This document shows positions 31,405 through 42,029 of a stretch of 64,000 nucleotides of DNA, piece after piece. A program made the translations under genes and the position numbers. This DNA is from Platynereis dumerilii (taxonomy: Eukaryota; Annelida; Polychaeta; Phyllodocida; Nereididae). The first letter of the stretch is position 1. Each line of letters opens with the position of its first letter. Where the stretch lies: assembly GCA_026936325.1 (NCBI GenBank), contig JAPTHN010000001.1, positions 74,903,380-74,967,379 of the forward strand, given 5' to 3'. Below the pieces are notes generated by a model. The model saw only the letters and a program-made list of their open reading frames with translations. It ran no database searches and had not been told where the DNA came from.

Positions 31405-31560
31405 ATAGTCATATTACAGAGGCTGAAGTTAAATTAAACTTTAAAAAACAAAAAATAATAAAGCTGCAGGAGTAGATGGAATAAGTGATGAATTTTATAG
31501 ATATGTAGCGGATGAGTTAACAGCACCTTTCAGTGCTATCTTTAAAGGCAAATGCTCATC
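31405..31560 (+). pseudogene. LINE reverse transcriptase fragment
   Basis: Frames across this short stretch read ITEAEVKLNFKK and, shifted, AAGVDGISDEFYRYVADEL. This is the conserved stretch at the N-terminal edge of the LINE RT domain (K-A-A-G-x-D-G-I). Both ends and the reading frame are lost. Confidence 0.6.
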
Positions 31561-31773
31561 AAAATCCTACTTTTAGTATAAGCATAATTATATCTTCCCA
31601 TGAAAGAATCAGATGTTGCGAATGCATTCAGCTAACATTTCGCTAAATCGTTTTTCGCCATAGATGAGGAAGAATTTATTAAATTGGCATTTCAGCCAAA
31701 TTTTGTGGTCTTCCGTAACGTTCAGTCAGCTGTGCAGTGAAGCAGGGCTGGGTGGCCCTCCCCCTCCCTCCTC

Positions 31774-31774
<1 letters not shown>

Positions 31775-31850
<76 letters not shown>

Positions 31851-31910
31851 TATAGATAGATAGACTTATAGATAGACTGATAGATAGACTGGTAGATAGA
31901 CTGATAGGTT
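31775..31910. repeat. GATA microsatellite
   Basis: An uninterrupted GATA array that becomes irregular (GATAGACT) at its right end. Confidence 0.9.
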
Positions 31911-31984
31911 GAAGAAGTCTTAAGCTGAAGATTATACCAAATACTTGGCTAGAAGGGCACTCAATTGGTTAATTCAAGCCTATT

Positions 31985-32365
31985 TAAACAATGTATAGTA
32001 AACCGTTTGTACAATGTAGTAAACCGTTTGTACGATGTAGTAAATCGTTTAAACGATGTAGTAAATCGTACAAACGATTTAGTAAATCGTTTGTACGATT
32101 TAGTAAATCGTTTGTACAATATAGCTGACGCTGACACCATCACTATATTGTCATTTGCAAGATTGAAGATTGTGAGTCAACCAATGGTCCGATTGACTTC
32201 AAATAAATTTCATTTTAAAGATATTGAGTTCAGCTATATGGGCATATGTGTTGTTTTGTTAAGAATTAAAAAGAAGTTGGTCAAAATAAAGCGCGAAGAT
32301 GAGGTACGGAAAATGTTGTTTTTTTTCTGCACTTGTCTCTTAATTCAGCAGTGTTCAGTCTGGTA
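31985..32365. repeat. Fourth array-plus-module unit
   Basis: A short mixed array (31985-32125) contains three variant 21-bp unit types. The related module then runs to about 32365, again with TTGCAAGATTGAAG and CGAAGATGAGGTACGG. Confidence 0.85.
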
Positions 32366-32532
32366 GCTTCAAAAATGCATGTGTGGGCGGACCTGACAGG
32401 CAGCACAATCAGTGAAATGTGGGTTTGAACATTTGATCTGATTTAGAAATTTAACTGCACTCTAAAAAAATTCAGACAGAATCGTTTTTTTACATTCAAA
32501 ATGGTTTTTTGAAAAACCATTTTTCAATTAAA

Positions 32533-32572
32533 AAAACCAACATGGATTTTTTTTAAAATCCATGTTGGTTTT
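32533..32572. repeat. Perfect 18-bp hairpin
   Basis: The segment AAAACCAACATGGATTTT (32533-32550) is repeated as its exact reverse complement at 32555-32572, with a 4-nt loop. Similar but inexact TTTTTGAAAAACCATTTTT sequence lies just upstream. Confidence 0.85.
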
Positions 32573-32671
32573 GCATTTCTTTTAGATGGATAGCTGGACA
32601 AATATATATATAAATAGAATGATTGATATGTGTCCAAAGCTCACCCTGCAAAAGTTCATAATTATATCTAC

Positions 32672-32675
32672 AATG

Positions 32676-32735
<60 letters not shown>

Positions 32736-32736
32736 A

Positions 32737-32779
<43 letters not shown>
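32672..32779. repeat. TATC microsatellite
   Basis: A TATC array with one interruption (ATCAATC). Open frames reading SIYL are by-products. Confidence 0.9.
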
Positions 32780-32870
32780 ATCTGTGGATTTTTATATATG
32801 TATATAGAATAGATAAAGAAACAAGACATTGATAAATATCCATCAAATTGAACCCAGTGAAGTTCGGCTA

Positions 32871-33007
32871 CAGGGGCGTATCTAGAAATGGCCAAAGGGG
32901 GGGGCATGACATTGGGTCAATACGGGACGTTTAGCGGCTTTTCCTATCTTTCCCACGTTAATTTTGGGCCTGAGAGGGGGGGGCATGGCCCCCTAAATAC
33001 GCCACTG
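32871..33007. mobile_element. Short hAT-like MITE
   Basis: The imperfect terminal inverted repeats are CAGGGGCGTATCTAG and CAGTGGCGTATTTAG. Flanking 8-bp copies TTCGGCTA (32863-32870) and TTCGGCTG (33008-33015) differ by one base. The interior has two G runs. Confidence 0.8.
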
Positions 33008-33207
33008 TTCGGCTGTGTGCTGCTGAACAGGCAGCAGCACGGACCTGAAAGGCAACAGTCCCAGTGACCTAGAAGCCAATTCAATACCCATTAGGCCTTG
33101 AATTTCGTCTGCTTGAATGGCACACTGTGCTCAGTCAGGGTTTAAGGTTATTTCATCAGTCTCCCAGTCAAAAATCCTTAAAAAATGCTCTGCTTCATCT
33201 ACATCTG

Positions 33208-34095
33208 TTATATCGTTTGAACAATGTAATAATCCGTTTGTACAATGTAGTAAACCGTTTGTACAATGTAGTAAACCGTTTGTACAATGTACAGTAAACC
33301 GTTTGTACAATGTGGTAAACTGTTTGTACAATGTAGTAAACCGTTTGTACAATGTAGTAAATTGTTTGTACAATGTAGTAAATCGTTTGTACAATGTAGT
33401 ATATCGTTTGTACAATATAGCAGTTTAAATCATTTGTACAATATAGTACATTGTTTGTACAATGTAGTAAATTGTTTGTACAATGTAGTAAATTGTTTGT
33501 ACAATGTAGTAAATCGTTTGTACAATGTAGTAAATCGTTTGTACAATGTAGTATATCGTTTGTACAATATAGCAGTTTAAATTGTTTGTACAATATAGTA
33601 CATTGTTTGTACAATGTAGTAGATTGTTTGTACAATATACTACATTGTTTGTACAATGTAGTACATCGTTTGTACAATGTAGTAAACCGTTTGTACAATT
33701 TACTAGATTGTTTGTACAATTTACTAGATTGTTTGTACAATTTACTAGATTGTTTGTACAATGTAGTAAATTGTTTGTACAATGTAGTAAATCGTTTGTA
33801 CAATGTAGTAAATTGTTTGTACAATGTAGTAAATCGTTTGTACAATGTAGTAAATCGTTTGTACAATGTAGTAAATCGTTTGTACAATATAGCAATTTAA
33901 ATCGTTTGTACAATATAGTACATTGTTTGTACAATGTACTATATTGTACAAACGATTTACTAGATTGTTTGTACAATATAGTACATTGTTTGTACAATAT
34001 AGTAAATGGTTTGTACAGTTTAGTAAACTGTTTGTACAATTTACTAGATTGTTTGTACAATATAGTAAATCGTTTGTACAATTTAACTTTTTTTT
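33208..34095. repeat. 21-bp satellite array, right arm (about 42 units)
   Basis: This is the reverse complement of the left arm; the typical unit reads TGTAGTAAATCGTTTGTACAA. Open frames on both strands (FVQCSKS, YKRFTTL and so on) are repeat translations. Confidence 0.92.
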
Positions 34096-34135
34096 TTTTT
34101 TCCATGTCCTAAAATGGCTTCCGTAAAAAATAGTT

Positions 34136-35196
34136 TTCCTAGATTAAAAAAAACAAAATTTTTTTGTTCCAAATTTTTTTCAATTTCGCCAATATTTTCA
34201 AAGGAGGAAATTGGGCTACTTCAAGATTTAAAAAAATCGTCCACATTATTTTCGTGGTTATTTGGATATTATTTTGTTCATGGAACAACCACAATAACAA
34301 CACTTCACTTGCCGCAATTCAGAACCACCTTTCTCTGCCATTTCCAAAAAAGTAGACTTTAACTATTTCACCATCATTTCTACATATTTTGCCGTAATCA
34401 CTGCCACTTGAGCCAGGCTTTGAATCCGCGGATTCTTGTATTTTCTACTCATGAGTATTAGTTACTATATTGTCAGTACATGTAATGTATAGGCTATAGT
34501 TATAGGAGGCCAAAACAAAAGAGTTTGTAATTTTTGCTCACTTTGATGCATTTTGCCAGCAAAACAAATTGTTGAAATTTTCAAAAAAATGGAAAATCCT
34601 GCTTTCTTGCAACTGAGACATAGATTTCCTGCAGTTTAACAAGGATAGAATAGAATATAGAATAGAAGAAAACTTTATTTTGAGTCGCCATGTATAAATA
34701 AATACAATACCTGTTTAAATTGTTTAATTATGGAAAAAACTTGGCTATCAGATCGATCTCAAAAATCACCCAAAATGGATACACTTCTGTAGAGTTGACC
34801 TATAGTATCTAGCATTGGGAAACATATTATGTGATAAAAATGACAACCTCAAGATCAAGGTCATTGTTACTTTTATATCATGACTTGAGACATTTGAGGG
34901 TTGTTGATTCAGAGCTTCTTTGATTGACTTGCATAACTTCAAACACAGTTCTAACGCACAAATCCTTTATTGAAACTTGCATTCTTTCTTGGGTGTGTAT
35001 ACTATACATGCGTGTATGTGTGTGTGGTTAGCTACAATGAAGAAACAAAGTAAAGACAATAGTTTAAATTCTAAGAACTAACTTTCAAAATATTCCATAA
35101 ATATATGATACAACAGTCATCACCATAGGAATTAATAACCTCAAATTATTAGCATTTGAGGGTCTTGAGGTTCGAAGAGAGAAAAGTAGCTTTCTT
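34136..35196. other. Gene-free stretch right of the inverted array
   Basis: Homopolymer-rich sequence extends to about 34260. A GAATA-rich run (34649-34668) then leads into AAAACTTTATTTTGAG, resembling the end of a short retroelement. No gene is recognised. Confidence 0.5.
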
Positions 35197-35198
35197 TA

Positions 35199-35392
35199 CA
35201 GGTGATTTCATTAGTACGCGATTCTTAGGTTCTAGACCCACCAAATACGTGACAGTTTTAGTTAATCTGATTGGTTTAGAAGCAACAGAACGTCACACAT
35301 TTGATTTATCAAACGTAGTAAGTACTGTTTTAGCATTGATTCCTCACAGCCAAGTGTGAATGACAAGAATCGCATGGCAATGAAATCACCTG
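35199..35392. mobile_element. Tc1/mariner-like MITE
   Basis: The inverted repeats begin CAGGTGATTTCATT at both ends and are flanked by TA (35197-35198 and 35393-35394), the target dinucleotide of Tc1/mariner elements. At 194 bp it is non-coding. Confidence 0.75.
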
Positions 35393-35519
35393 TAGCCCTA
35401 ACACATACATGTATATGAAATTTTACATATCCAAGCGAAATCAGTGTCTAGGCCTTAAGTCATCAAGACAATCTTCAATTTTAAAATAATGTGCAAGGAA
35501 ACCCACTGAAGCAGTGCTT

Positions 35520-36063
35520 GTGGCAGTGGGCTACCTAGTTAAATTCTGATAAAATTCTGCCTGGTTGGAGAATTCCTCCAGAGGGTTTTCATAATCATGT
35601 TCCTTCTCCATTAATCTTTTAGCGGTAGTGCAATTCCGTAAAGTCCAATTTACAGATTTGACACTTTAGCAGCTTGTGTAACCCTACCACCATACCTTAG
35701 CTATTTCATTGTTATCCAGGCATGAGGCCAGGTAATAGGGGTATCAGATAAGCCACCCACCAAAGCTCTAAGTGCAACAGAAGCTGAGCTACAAGGCAAA
35801 GTGTCATCGTTTCGGAGGTACGCACACGATGTACGTCCGAAACGCTGATATTTTGATGAAGCTCAGCCCCTGTTGCACTTAAGAGCTTTGGTGGGTGGCT
35901 TATCTGATACCCCTATTACCTAGCCTCATTCCTATTTAACAATGAAATAGCTTAGATATAATGGTAGGGCTACACAAGCTGCTACAGTGCCAAATCTGTA
36001 AATTGGACTTTACGGAATTGCCCAGTATTGATATCATTTGTGCTAGGAACTGGGCCAATTGTG
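35520..36063 (-). pseudogene. Module copy interrupted by a hairpin MITE
   Basis: Sequence at 35566-35629 (GAGAATTCCTCCAGAGGGTT, then CATAATCATGTTCCTTCTCC) and at 36022-36063 matches the continuous stretch 18640-18720 of another module copy. The hairpin MITE therefore sits in a duplicated ancestor. No intact frame remains. Confidence 0.5.
35630..36021. mobile_element. Hairpin MITE, copy 1
   Basis: Almost the whole element is one inverted repeat of about 190 bp per arm. The ends are GCAATTCCGTAAAGTCCAAT and its complement; the centre holds ACGTCCGAAACGCTGATATT. It is homologous to 46766-47157. The empty-site sequence at 18690-18710 supports the insertion point. Confidence 0.88.
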
Positions 36064-36312
36064 TGTCCCCTCACGATTAAACATATCCTAAAGGATTGTA
36101 GAGATTTTCAAACACAAAGAAATGCACTTCTCCCAACAAACCCACTACGACTTCTCGTAGATAAACCAGAAAACATAATCTCATTTTTTTACCAAACACA
36201 GACATACTACAAAATATGAGGAAAATAAACAAAGACAAATAACAACCTAGGAAGACTCGATATAGCCCAATAAGGTGCTGCAGAGGCGTAAAACACAAAT
36301 ACACACACACAC
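36064..36312 (+). mobile_element. 5'-truncated I/Nimb-type LINE, 3' end only
   Basis: The C-terminus of a LINE ORF2 (PLTIKHILKDCRDFQTQR, then a stop near 36217) is the segment that follows RNase H in I-type LINEs. The 3' tail GATATAGCCCAATAAGGTG and GCGTAAAACACAAA ends in a CA run. The target duplication is a perfect 15 bp: ACTGGGCCAATTGTG at 36049-36063 and 36313-36327. It links the shared tail to an RNase H-type LINE. Confidence 0.92.
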
Positions 36313-36327
36313 ACACTGGGCCAATTG

Positions 36328-36924
36328 TGAAATACTTTGTTAGTTGATACATGTATGTAATGTCATTGAAAAAGTATCCTTGATGGACTGCCATGAAGTT
36401 GTCAGTATTTCTCAAGTAATTCCTTGTTGACAATTTGTGAGTATGTTTCTGTGAAGTAACAAAATTAAGTGTCAGATATCGTCAACAATATCTCTTTGGG
36501 CATTTTGTGCAGTCTGCAATCTGAGAATTAATAAAGTAATATGTCGTTTGACACTGGCTTTGAAATCAGTACGGGAAACATTGTCAGAAGCAATTCTTTG
36601 TGTTCTGTTATTCTAATCCCTTGACTGATTTTCAAGATCAATGGCTTCTGGCACTGCATTTAGCGTACCTTGCTTTCGAGCAACATGGTTGTTGAGCTCT
36701 ACGAAGACAATTTACGATATGTAATGGTACATGTATATCCTCTCGTAGCCAGGAACAGGAAAGGGACAACTCAATTGGAAGTCCGGTCAGTAATGATGGA
36801 ATTGTTCCAAATTAAATAAGTATTTGTTGAATGACCATTTTACATTTCTACAGAATGGACAAAGAAAGCGTTGTGAGTGGCACCTTTGAATTTCTGAATG
36901 TGCTCTCCCAGATCTTTCTCAGGG
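36328..36924 (-). pseudogene. SAM module copy, degraded
   Basis: The minus strand matches the YQLTKY segment (MYQLTKYF near 36330), the KEILLRISN-like segment near 36480 and the FGTIPS segment near 36790. Frames are broken. Confidence 0.45.
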
Positions 36925-37082
36925 GAGAGGGTTGGTGTAGTGGTAGCGTGCTAGGCTGCCAATTGATGAGTCCAGGGTTCGAATCCAGCTCTTGCCGGGT
37001 CACTTAGGCCTAGTCCTCCTGTCCTAATTAGCCTACCAAGTGCATACATACAGGACGTTAAGCCCCAATCATCCATCCATCG
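36925..37082 (+). mobile_element. SINE family A copy
   Basis: The tRNA-like head (GTGTAGTGGTAGCGTGC, GGTTCGAATCC) and the 3' body are present; part of the middle is deleted. The tail is a short ATCC run. Confidence 0.85.
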
Positions 37083-37259
37083 AGTAACGTGCCCTCGAAG
37101 AGAATTTACTCTATGGTTTGTCCTCTAACAGCCAGGAAAGGGACAACTCACTTGGAAACCTGGCTGTTGATGATGGAATTGTTCCAAATGAAATAGTCAT
37201 TTGTTGAGTGACACTTTTACATTTCTGCAAAATGGAAAAAGAAAGCAATGTGAGTGGCA

Positions 37260-37345
37260 CATTTGAATTTCTGAACGTACTCTCCAAGACCTTTCTCCTT
37301 CAGCCATGACGCAACATCGTCGGTTGTCCACTCAGAAGGACACCT
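37260..37345 (-). CDS. SAM-like domain exon
   Basis: The minus strand reads SEWTTDDVASWLKEKGLGEY and continues VQKFK in frame. A few bases before it lies the acceptor-like end of the upstream intron. It is the best-preserved copy of this exon, and a long open stretch lies 90 bp upstream on the same strand (37437-37740). Confidence 0.55.
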
Positions 37346-37436
37346 TGAAAAATATATTAATGAGAGCTCCTCGAAGGCAAAATAATTGGCGCTGATGAGG
37401 AATCGCAGAGTTACAAACTATGTCGGGCACAGTGGA

Positions 37437-37740
37437 TGACAATCTTGCAAAACACACATATCAGAGTGAAGGTCTTTTGGACTTCCTCAACGGGTGCCAG
37501 ACCCTTGCCCGGTCGAGGTCCAAGTTCGTCCCAAGAAAGACAAAGTTGGTCTGAGGAGTCTGCGTTCATGTTTTCTGTGACATTTGTCGTTCCAGGGACA
37601 CTTTTTGTTCTGGAATTTAAAGCAGATTTCGTGTCTAATATCTTGTCCTCTGGGGCACTCTGACCTTGACCTGTGCTCTTAGTTGGTTCGCCCCCTCGGG
37701 AGGGGCGGCTGCCTCGAAAGGGCCATTTGGTAAAATCAGT
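37437..37740 (-). CDS. Open exon-like stretch upstream of the SAM-like exon
   Basis: About 95 codons are open on the minus strand without an early ATG. They read through RGGEPTKSTGQGQSAPEDK, NVTENMNADSSDQLCLSWDE and LGPRPGKGLAPVEEVQKTF. The peptide is hydrophilic and acidic with normal codon variety, unlike the surrounding repeats. I do not recognise a domain. Position and strand suggest it belongs to the same gene as the SAM-like exon. Confidence 0.45.
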
Positions 37741-37979
37741 CGAGAGATGATCAGTGGCCTGACATTTTTTACATTAAGAGAGAGGCTTTGTAGAGTTCGC
37801 ATCAAATAGTATTAATAGTATTAATCTGACTCTTTGACCGAACAGATTTAATTTGTACATTCGTCTAACACTGGGCGAATCTGATAGATTAAATCAAACA
37901 TGTTGGTATTTAAAAAGTGTTGTAAGGCAGCGGGCGGGGGGGTTAATTAAAGTCTTATGTCATCATACAATTATTATAT

Positions 37980-38360
37980 GTGGAATCCGTAGACTGAGCG
38001 AGAAGCTCACTGCAGTGACATCAGCAAGCGAGAGCTTGATGAAAGACCATTTTCCAGATGGTCCGATGACAGACCTCTAAGGACGCCCAAACAAGGTGGC
38101 TAAAAGTGTGTTTTTTGCTGTTCTGACCAATACCAAGCTCAATTTCTATTGGTTCAACGAGGCCAAACTGTTCCTTGCAATACTTCGTTAACTGATATGA
38201 GTCAGATATGTCATCGAAAAACTGTTCTTGCTTGACTGCCGTGAAGTCATCAGTTTTTTCTATAGCTATTCCTTGTTGCACAAGTTTTCTTGTATGTTTC
38301 TGTGATGTGGCAAAATAAATGTTGGATATCCTCAACAATATCTCTTTGGGCATTTTGTTA
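37980..38360 (-). CDS. Conserved module segment with YQLTKYCKE
   Basis: This is the longest open version of the recurring segment: 110 codons beginning MPKEILLRISNIYFATSQKH and containing FFDDISDSYQLTKYCKEQFG, VEPIEIELGIG and CHRTIWKMVF. Related but broken versions lie near 16.4, 18.9, 24.2, 36.4 and 57.2 kb. No known domain is recognised. Conservation of the reading frame in this copy suggests it was coding until recently. Confidence 0.45.
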
Positions 38361-38499
38361 CAGTCCGTGCTGTTCTTGCAATCTGAGAATTAACAAAGTA
38401 AAATGTTGTTTGACACTTGCTTTGGCCAGTGAAGATGGGATTTTTCCAAATTAGATAGTTATATGATTGACAAAGAAAAGGTTGAGAGTGGCACCTTTG

Positions 38500-38885
38500 A
38501 ATTTGTGAGTGTAGTCCCCCAGACCTTTCTGCTGTGTCCTCCTCTCCTAATTAGCCTACCAAGTGCATAAATACAGGACGTAAAGCCCCAAACATCCATC
38601 CATCCCCCAGAGGTTTCTCCGTCAGCCATGATGCAACCTCATCGGTTGTCCATTCAGAATGATTCCTTGAAAAAGAAAAAAAAATTCATGAAAACGGCCC
38701 ATTGCATGCTGTAAAGTCTGAACTACTGCTAAATCAGTATTTTATAAATTTTTGTACACTGACAATGCACCTTATGATAGCCGACGGATCTTCAAGAGAA
38801 AGACAAGGAAGTCTGTAATCTGCTGAAGAGTAGCAGCGGGTGAATCGATATCTCTTTCTTCACATTAGCTTGAGAACTGCCGCCA
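38500..38885 (-). pseudogene. SAM-like exon start with partial SINE
   Basis: A 3' fragment of SINE family A (about 38536-38606, plus) abuts a minus-strand SAM-like start (SEWTTDEVASWLTEK) at about 38610-38665. A segment shared with 58150-58300 follows. Confidence 0.5.
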
Positions 38886-39690
38886 GAGAGACTCCTAGGT
38901 GTGTAGAGATGACTCACGTTGTGAGGCGACTGCATACCCTCTAATGCGAGACAAAAACCCTGTATGTCTGATACGACGCCGGATAATGACCAAACATGCA
39001 GCAACAGGAGGACTGGATTCTGATGAGTCACTTCCTGGCGAGGCTGCCTCAGAAAGTTTTGCCATTGAGGGGCCACCAGATGACCTGGATTGGAGGCAAG
39101 TGAAAAGTCTTGCCAGTTCACGCATCTCATCTTACGGCGATCGCCTGCCTTGATATAGCACACTAAGGCTCGCAGAGGCATAAAACACAAACAAACAAAC
39201 AAACACGCATCTCAGACATTACTTTCTTACGTGTTTCTTGCGCCTTTGTTTTGTCGCTTTTTCTCAAGCAGAAATGTCTATATCCAACTTGTTGGATTGT
39301 GTCGTCGCTTCGGCAGATTTTTCCTGCCTCAGAATCATGAAAGCGATTTAAAAGATCCTGGAAGTCTCGATCTTGATGGTGGTCTGCCTTTTTGAGCGCT
39401 AGTAAGGGCTTTGTAGGGTTACCTGCAATACCGCACTTTTCTCAATGACGGTAAAAGTATCGGTTTGAGTAAAAACCATTGCACATGGTGCACATTCTAA
39501 CTTTTTCATCTTTTTTTGGCTCTCGCTCCCTGAGAAGGGTTTTCTCATGCATGATTTCGAACAAATTCCTGAATGTGCTTTGTCGGAGGGAATGCAAACC
39601 CCACCAGATCCACCCACTCGAATGGCATCAACTTGCCATACAAGGGAGTTCAATTCTGGGTACATTTCACATATACCACAGGACATAGAA
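38886..39690 (-). pseudogene. Unrecognised coding segment with GYRHFCLRK motif, interrupted by a LINE tail
   Basis: The minus strand reads through ECAPCAMVF, then after one frame change KKADHHQDRDFQDLLNRF, IQQVGYRHFCLRKSDKTK and RKKVMSEMRELARLF, then a Ser-rich part and RRRIRHTGFLSRIRGYA. A 74-bp LINE tail splits it at 39130-39203; removing its target duplication restores the frame across that point. The Cys pairs (CGIC, CAPC) in the upstream part suggest metal binding. I cannot name the family; a transposon-derived protein is possible. Confidence 0.45.
39130..39203 (+). mobile_element. 5'-truncated LINE/SINE tail insertion
   Basis: This 74-bp insertion carries CGATCGCCTGCC, GATATAGCACACTAAGG and CATAAAACACAAAC repeats. 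It is flanked by a perfect 11-bp duplication, CACGCATCTCA, at 39119-39129 and 39204-39214. It could derive from SINE family B or its LINE partner. Confidence 0.88.
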
Positions 39691-39993
39691 TATTATTTTT
39701 ATCACATGGCAGATATTTGAAAGGAGGAAAAAAAGATGAAGATAAAAAAGAAAAAATAATTATAAGAATAGGTAAATACATTTTTTTAAAGATGCACCTT
39801 TGTATAATTTCTTCAAACACTGGATGTAATAAGCTGGGGCTTTTTAATTATGTCGTGTCACATTTACCTTAGAGAACGTGCCTGTAGTGAGCTACGGATT
39901 ACATGTTGGACTCATATGTTGTGCTTTAGTAATTCAGTTATTCTATTTTTTGGTGAATCCAAGACATTAATCAATTCCAAATTGTTTAGATTA
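39691..39993. other. Gene-free stretch
   Basis: A/T-rich sequence with A-rich GGAGGAAAAAAAGATGAAG-type runs. Nothing is recognised. Confidence 0.5.
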
Positions 39994-42028
39994 GGGTAAT
40001 TCCTTGTCAATTCAACAAATGGCTCCCACTCGACCGATTCAGAATGCCTTGAAAATTTACCAGAATGAAGGTTTCTTGCCTAAAAGCACAAATCCCAAGT
40101 AATACAGTGATATCTTTAATAGTTTCTCTGAAAAAAATTCATGAAAAATTCGAGATTTTTCCTGAAATTTTCTAAGTCCAGAAATTTGAAGGCATGTAAC
40201 TCAATCAGTGTAAAACCTAGAGACTTGCAATTGGACAACATGTTTTTAATGTAGCCCAGGTGAAATAATCCATTGTTTCAGCCACCTCAATGCATTTCCC
40301 TCTATTTTACGGGTTGTCGAAAAAATCTGAAAATTGCAGTTTATTCACATTTTTGTCCCCAAATTCCTCAGTTGATATAACAAGTGGAGATTTAATATCA
40401 TGGTTGAAGAATCTTTGCTATGGCTTCTAAACATGTGTACAATATCAAGCTCACCCCACAAATGTTCTTGGAGAAATGTGGTGTGAAAAACTGAAAATGT
40501 GTAAAATTTGTCAACTTCTGACTAAATTTTACAAGGTATAGTAGCCTATACCAAAAAAATGAATGCACCGACCTAAGGAACAACATCACATGTGTTAACA
40601 GAAAAAATTTCTAGTTGGTATCTGTTGGCGCTTTTGTTGCACAAAATTTCAAAATTTTCTTGTTTCAAGTTTACAAATTTGTCATTTTGATACTTTTCGC
40701 CATGCAAAAATATTCTTGTGCTCTTTTTTATACACACTATTTCACTGCATCTTATCAATGAAGTATTGATATGATTTCTTACACTGAAAACAAGTTTTGC
40801 AGCTACCTGAAATAAACTTTGTTATATTGTCAAAGACACTGATGCATTACGAAAACATCTCAATTTGTTTTTGACATTATCAAATGCTCATCATCTTCGG
40901 CATTAATCACCACAGTTTTGCTTTGTGTAGAGTACTAGAGTAGGTAAGTTAATAGATTAATTAAACATCTCCAATTCTTTTGTGATCATTATGGGTTTTC
41001 TTAATTACGAGAATGCATCAAAACCTGAGGATGATATTCTTGTACAATTGCTAAATCCACATGGTCTGGCAAAGCAAAATAAAATGATTCGTGCTGGGTA
41101 CCAAACATGCCATGATAATACTTGGCCCCACCAGAACCCAAGTGGCAGAATTTGGATGAAAGTGCGTTATGGACTTAGACAACAATAAACCAATTAAGCT
41201 GAAATATGAACAATGTTAATGAATTCAAACCAGAACAATGCACAAAGACAACTGTTAATTATAGCAGAATACATTAAAAAAATTACTCACTAAGCAGATT
41301 TATTCATACATTTTTTTTAAACTTCGGATGATGCCCGTTTAATACACAAACAAGAACATTTTGAAATTTTGTGCAACAAAAGCGCCAACAGATACCAACT
41401 AGAAATTTTTTCTGTTAACACATGTGATGTTGTTCCTTAGGTCGGTGTATTCATTTTTTTGGTATAGGCTACTATACCTTGTAAAATTTGGTCAGAAGTT
41501 GACAAATTTTACACATTTTCAGTTTTTCACACCACATTTCTCCAAGAATATTTGTGTGGTGAGTTTGATACTGTACACATGTTTAGAAGCCATAGCAAAG
41601 ATTCTTCAACCATGATATTAAATCTCCACTTGTTATATCGACTGAGGAATTTGGGGACAAAAATGTGCATAAACTGCAATTTTCAGATTTTTTCGACATC
41701 CCGTGAAATAGAGGGAAATGCATTGAGGTGGCTGAAACAATGGATTATTACACCTGGGCTACATTAAAAACATGTTGTCCAATTGCAAGTCTCTAGGTTT
41801 TACTCTGATTGAGTTACATGCCTTCAAATTTCTGGACTTAGAAAATTTCAGGAAAAATCGCGAATTTTTCATGAATTTTTTTCAAAGAAACTATTAAAGA
41901 TATCACTGCATTACTTGGGATTTGTGCTTATAGGCAAGAAACCTTCATCCTGGTCAATTTTCAAGAGATTCTGAGTCGGTCGAGTGGGAACATTTTCTGA
42001 AATTTGATGAAATGACACGGAATTACCC
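39994..42028. mobile_element. 2-kb palindromic element, arms about 700 bp
   Basis: The ends are GGGTAATTCCTTGTCA and, inverted, GGGTAATTCCGTGTCA. The arms 39994-40730 and about 41350-42028 are long inverted copies, for example AACATCACATGTGTTAACAG in both. Flanking ATTA may be a short target duplication. The unpaired centre has a 65-codon frame (MGFLNYENASKPEDDILVQL) of unknown origin, perhaps captured DNA. Confidence 0.85.
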
Positions 42029-42029
42029 A

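Larger units (their letters stand above)
27160..34135. mobile_element. Foldback-like structure with long inverted arms of 21-bp repeats
   Basis: The left arm (27160-28235) and right arm (33208-34135) are reverse complements. Both begin, from outside in, with ACGGAAGCCATTTTAGGACA, an A run and GTTAAATTGTACAAACG, and both contain the same internally flipped unit. Agreement by eye is near-complete over the first 200 bp or so of array. Foldback elements of Drosophila have this design: long inverted repeats of short direct repeats. No transposase and no target duplication were found, so the name is by structure only. Confidence 0.65.

Noticed and set aside
27215-34095. Regular short repeats reminiscent of a CRISPR array
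   Set aside because: There are no unique spacers: units are head to tail, and the genome is eukaryotic.
33195-34112. Matching long frames on both strands of the right array
   Set aside because: They are the reverse complement of the left-arm translations.
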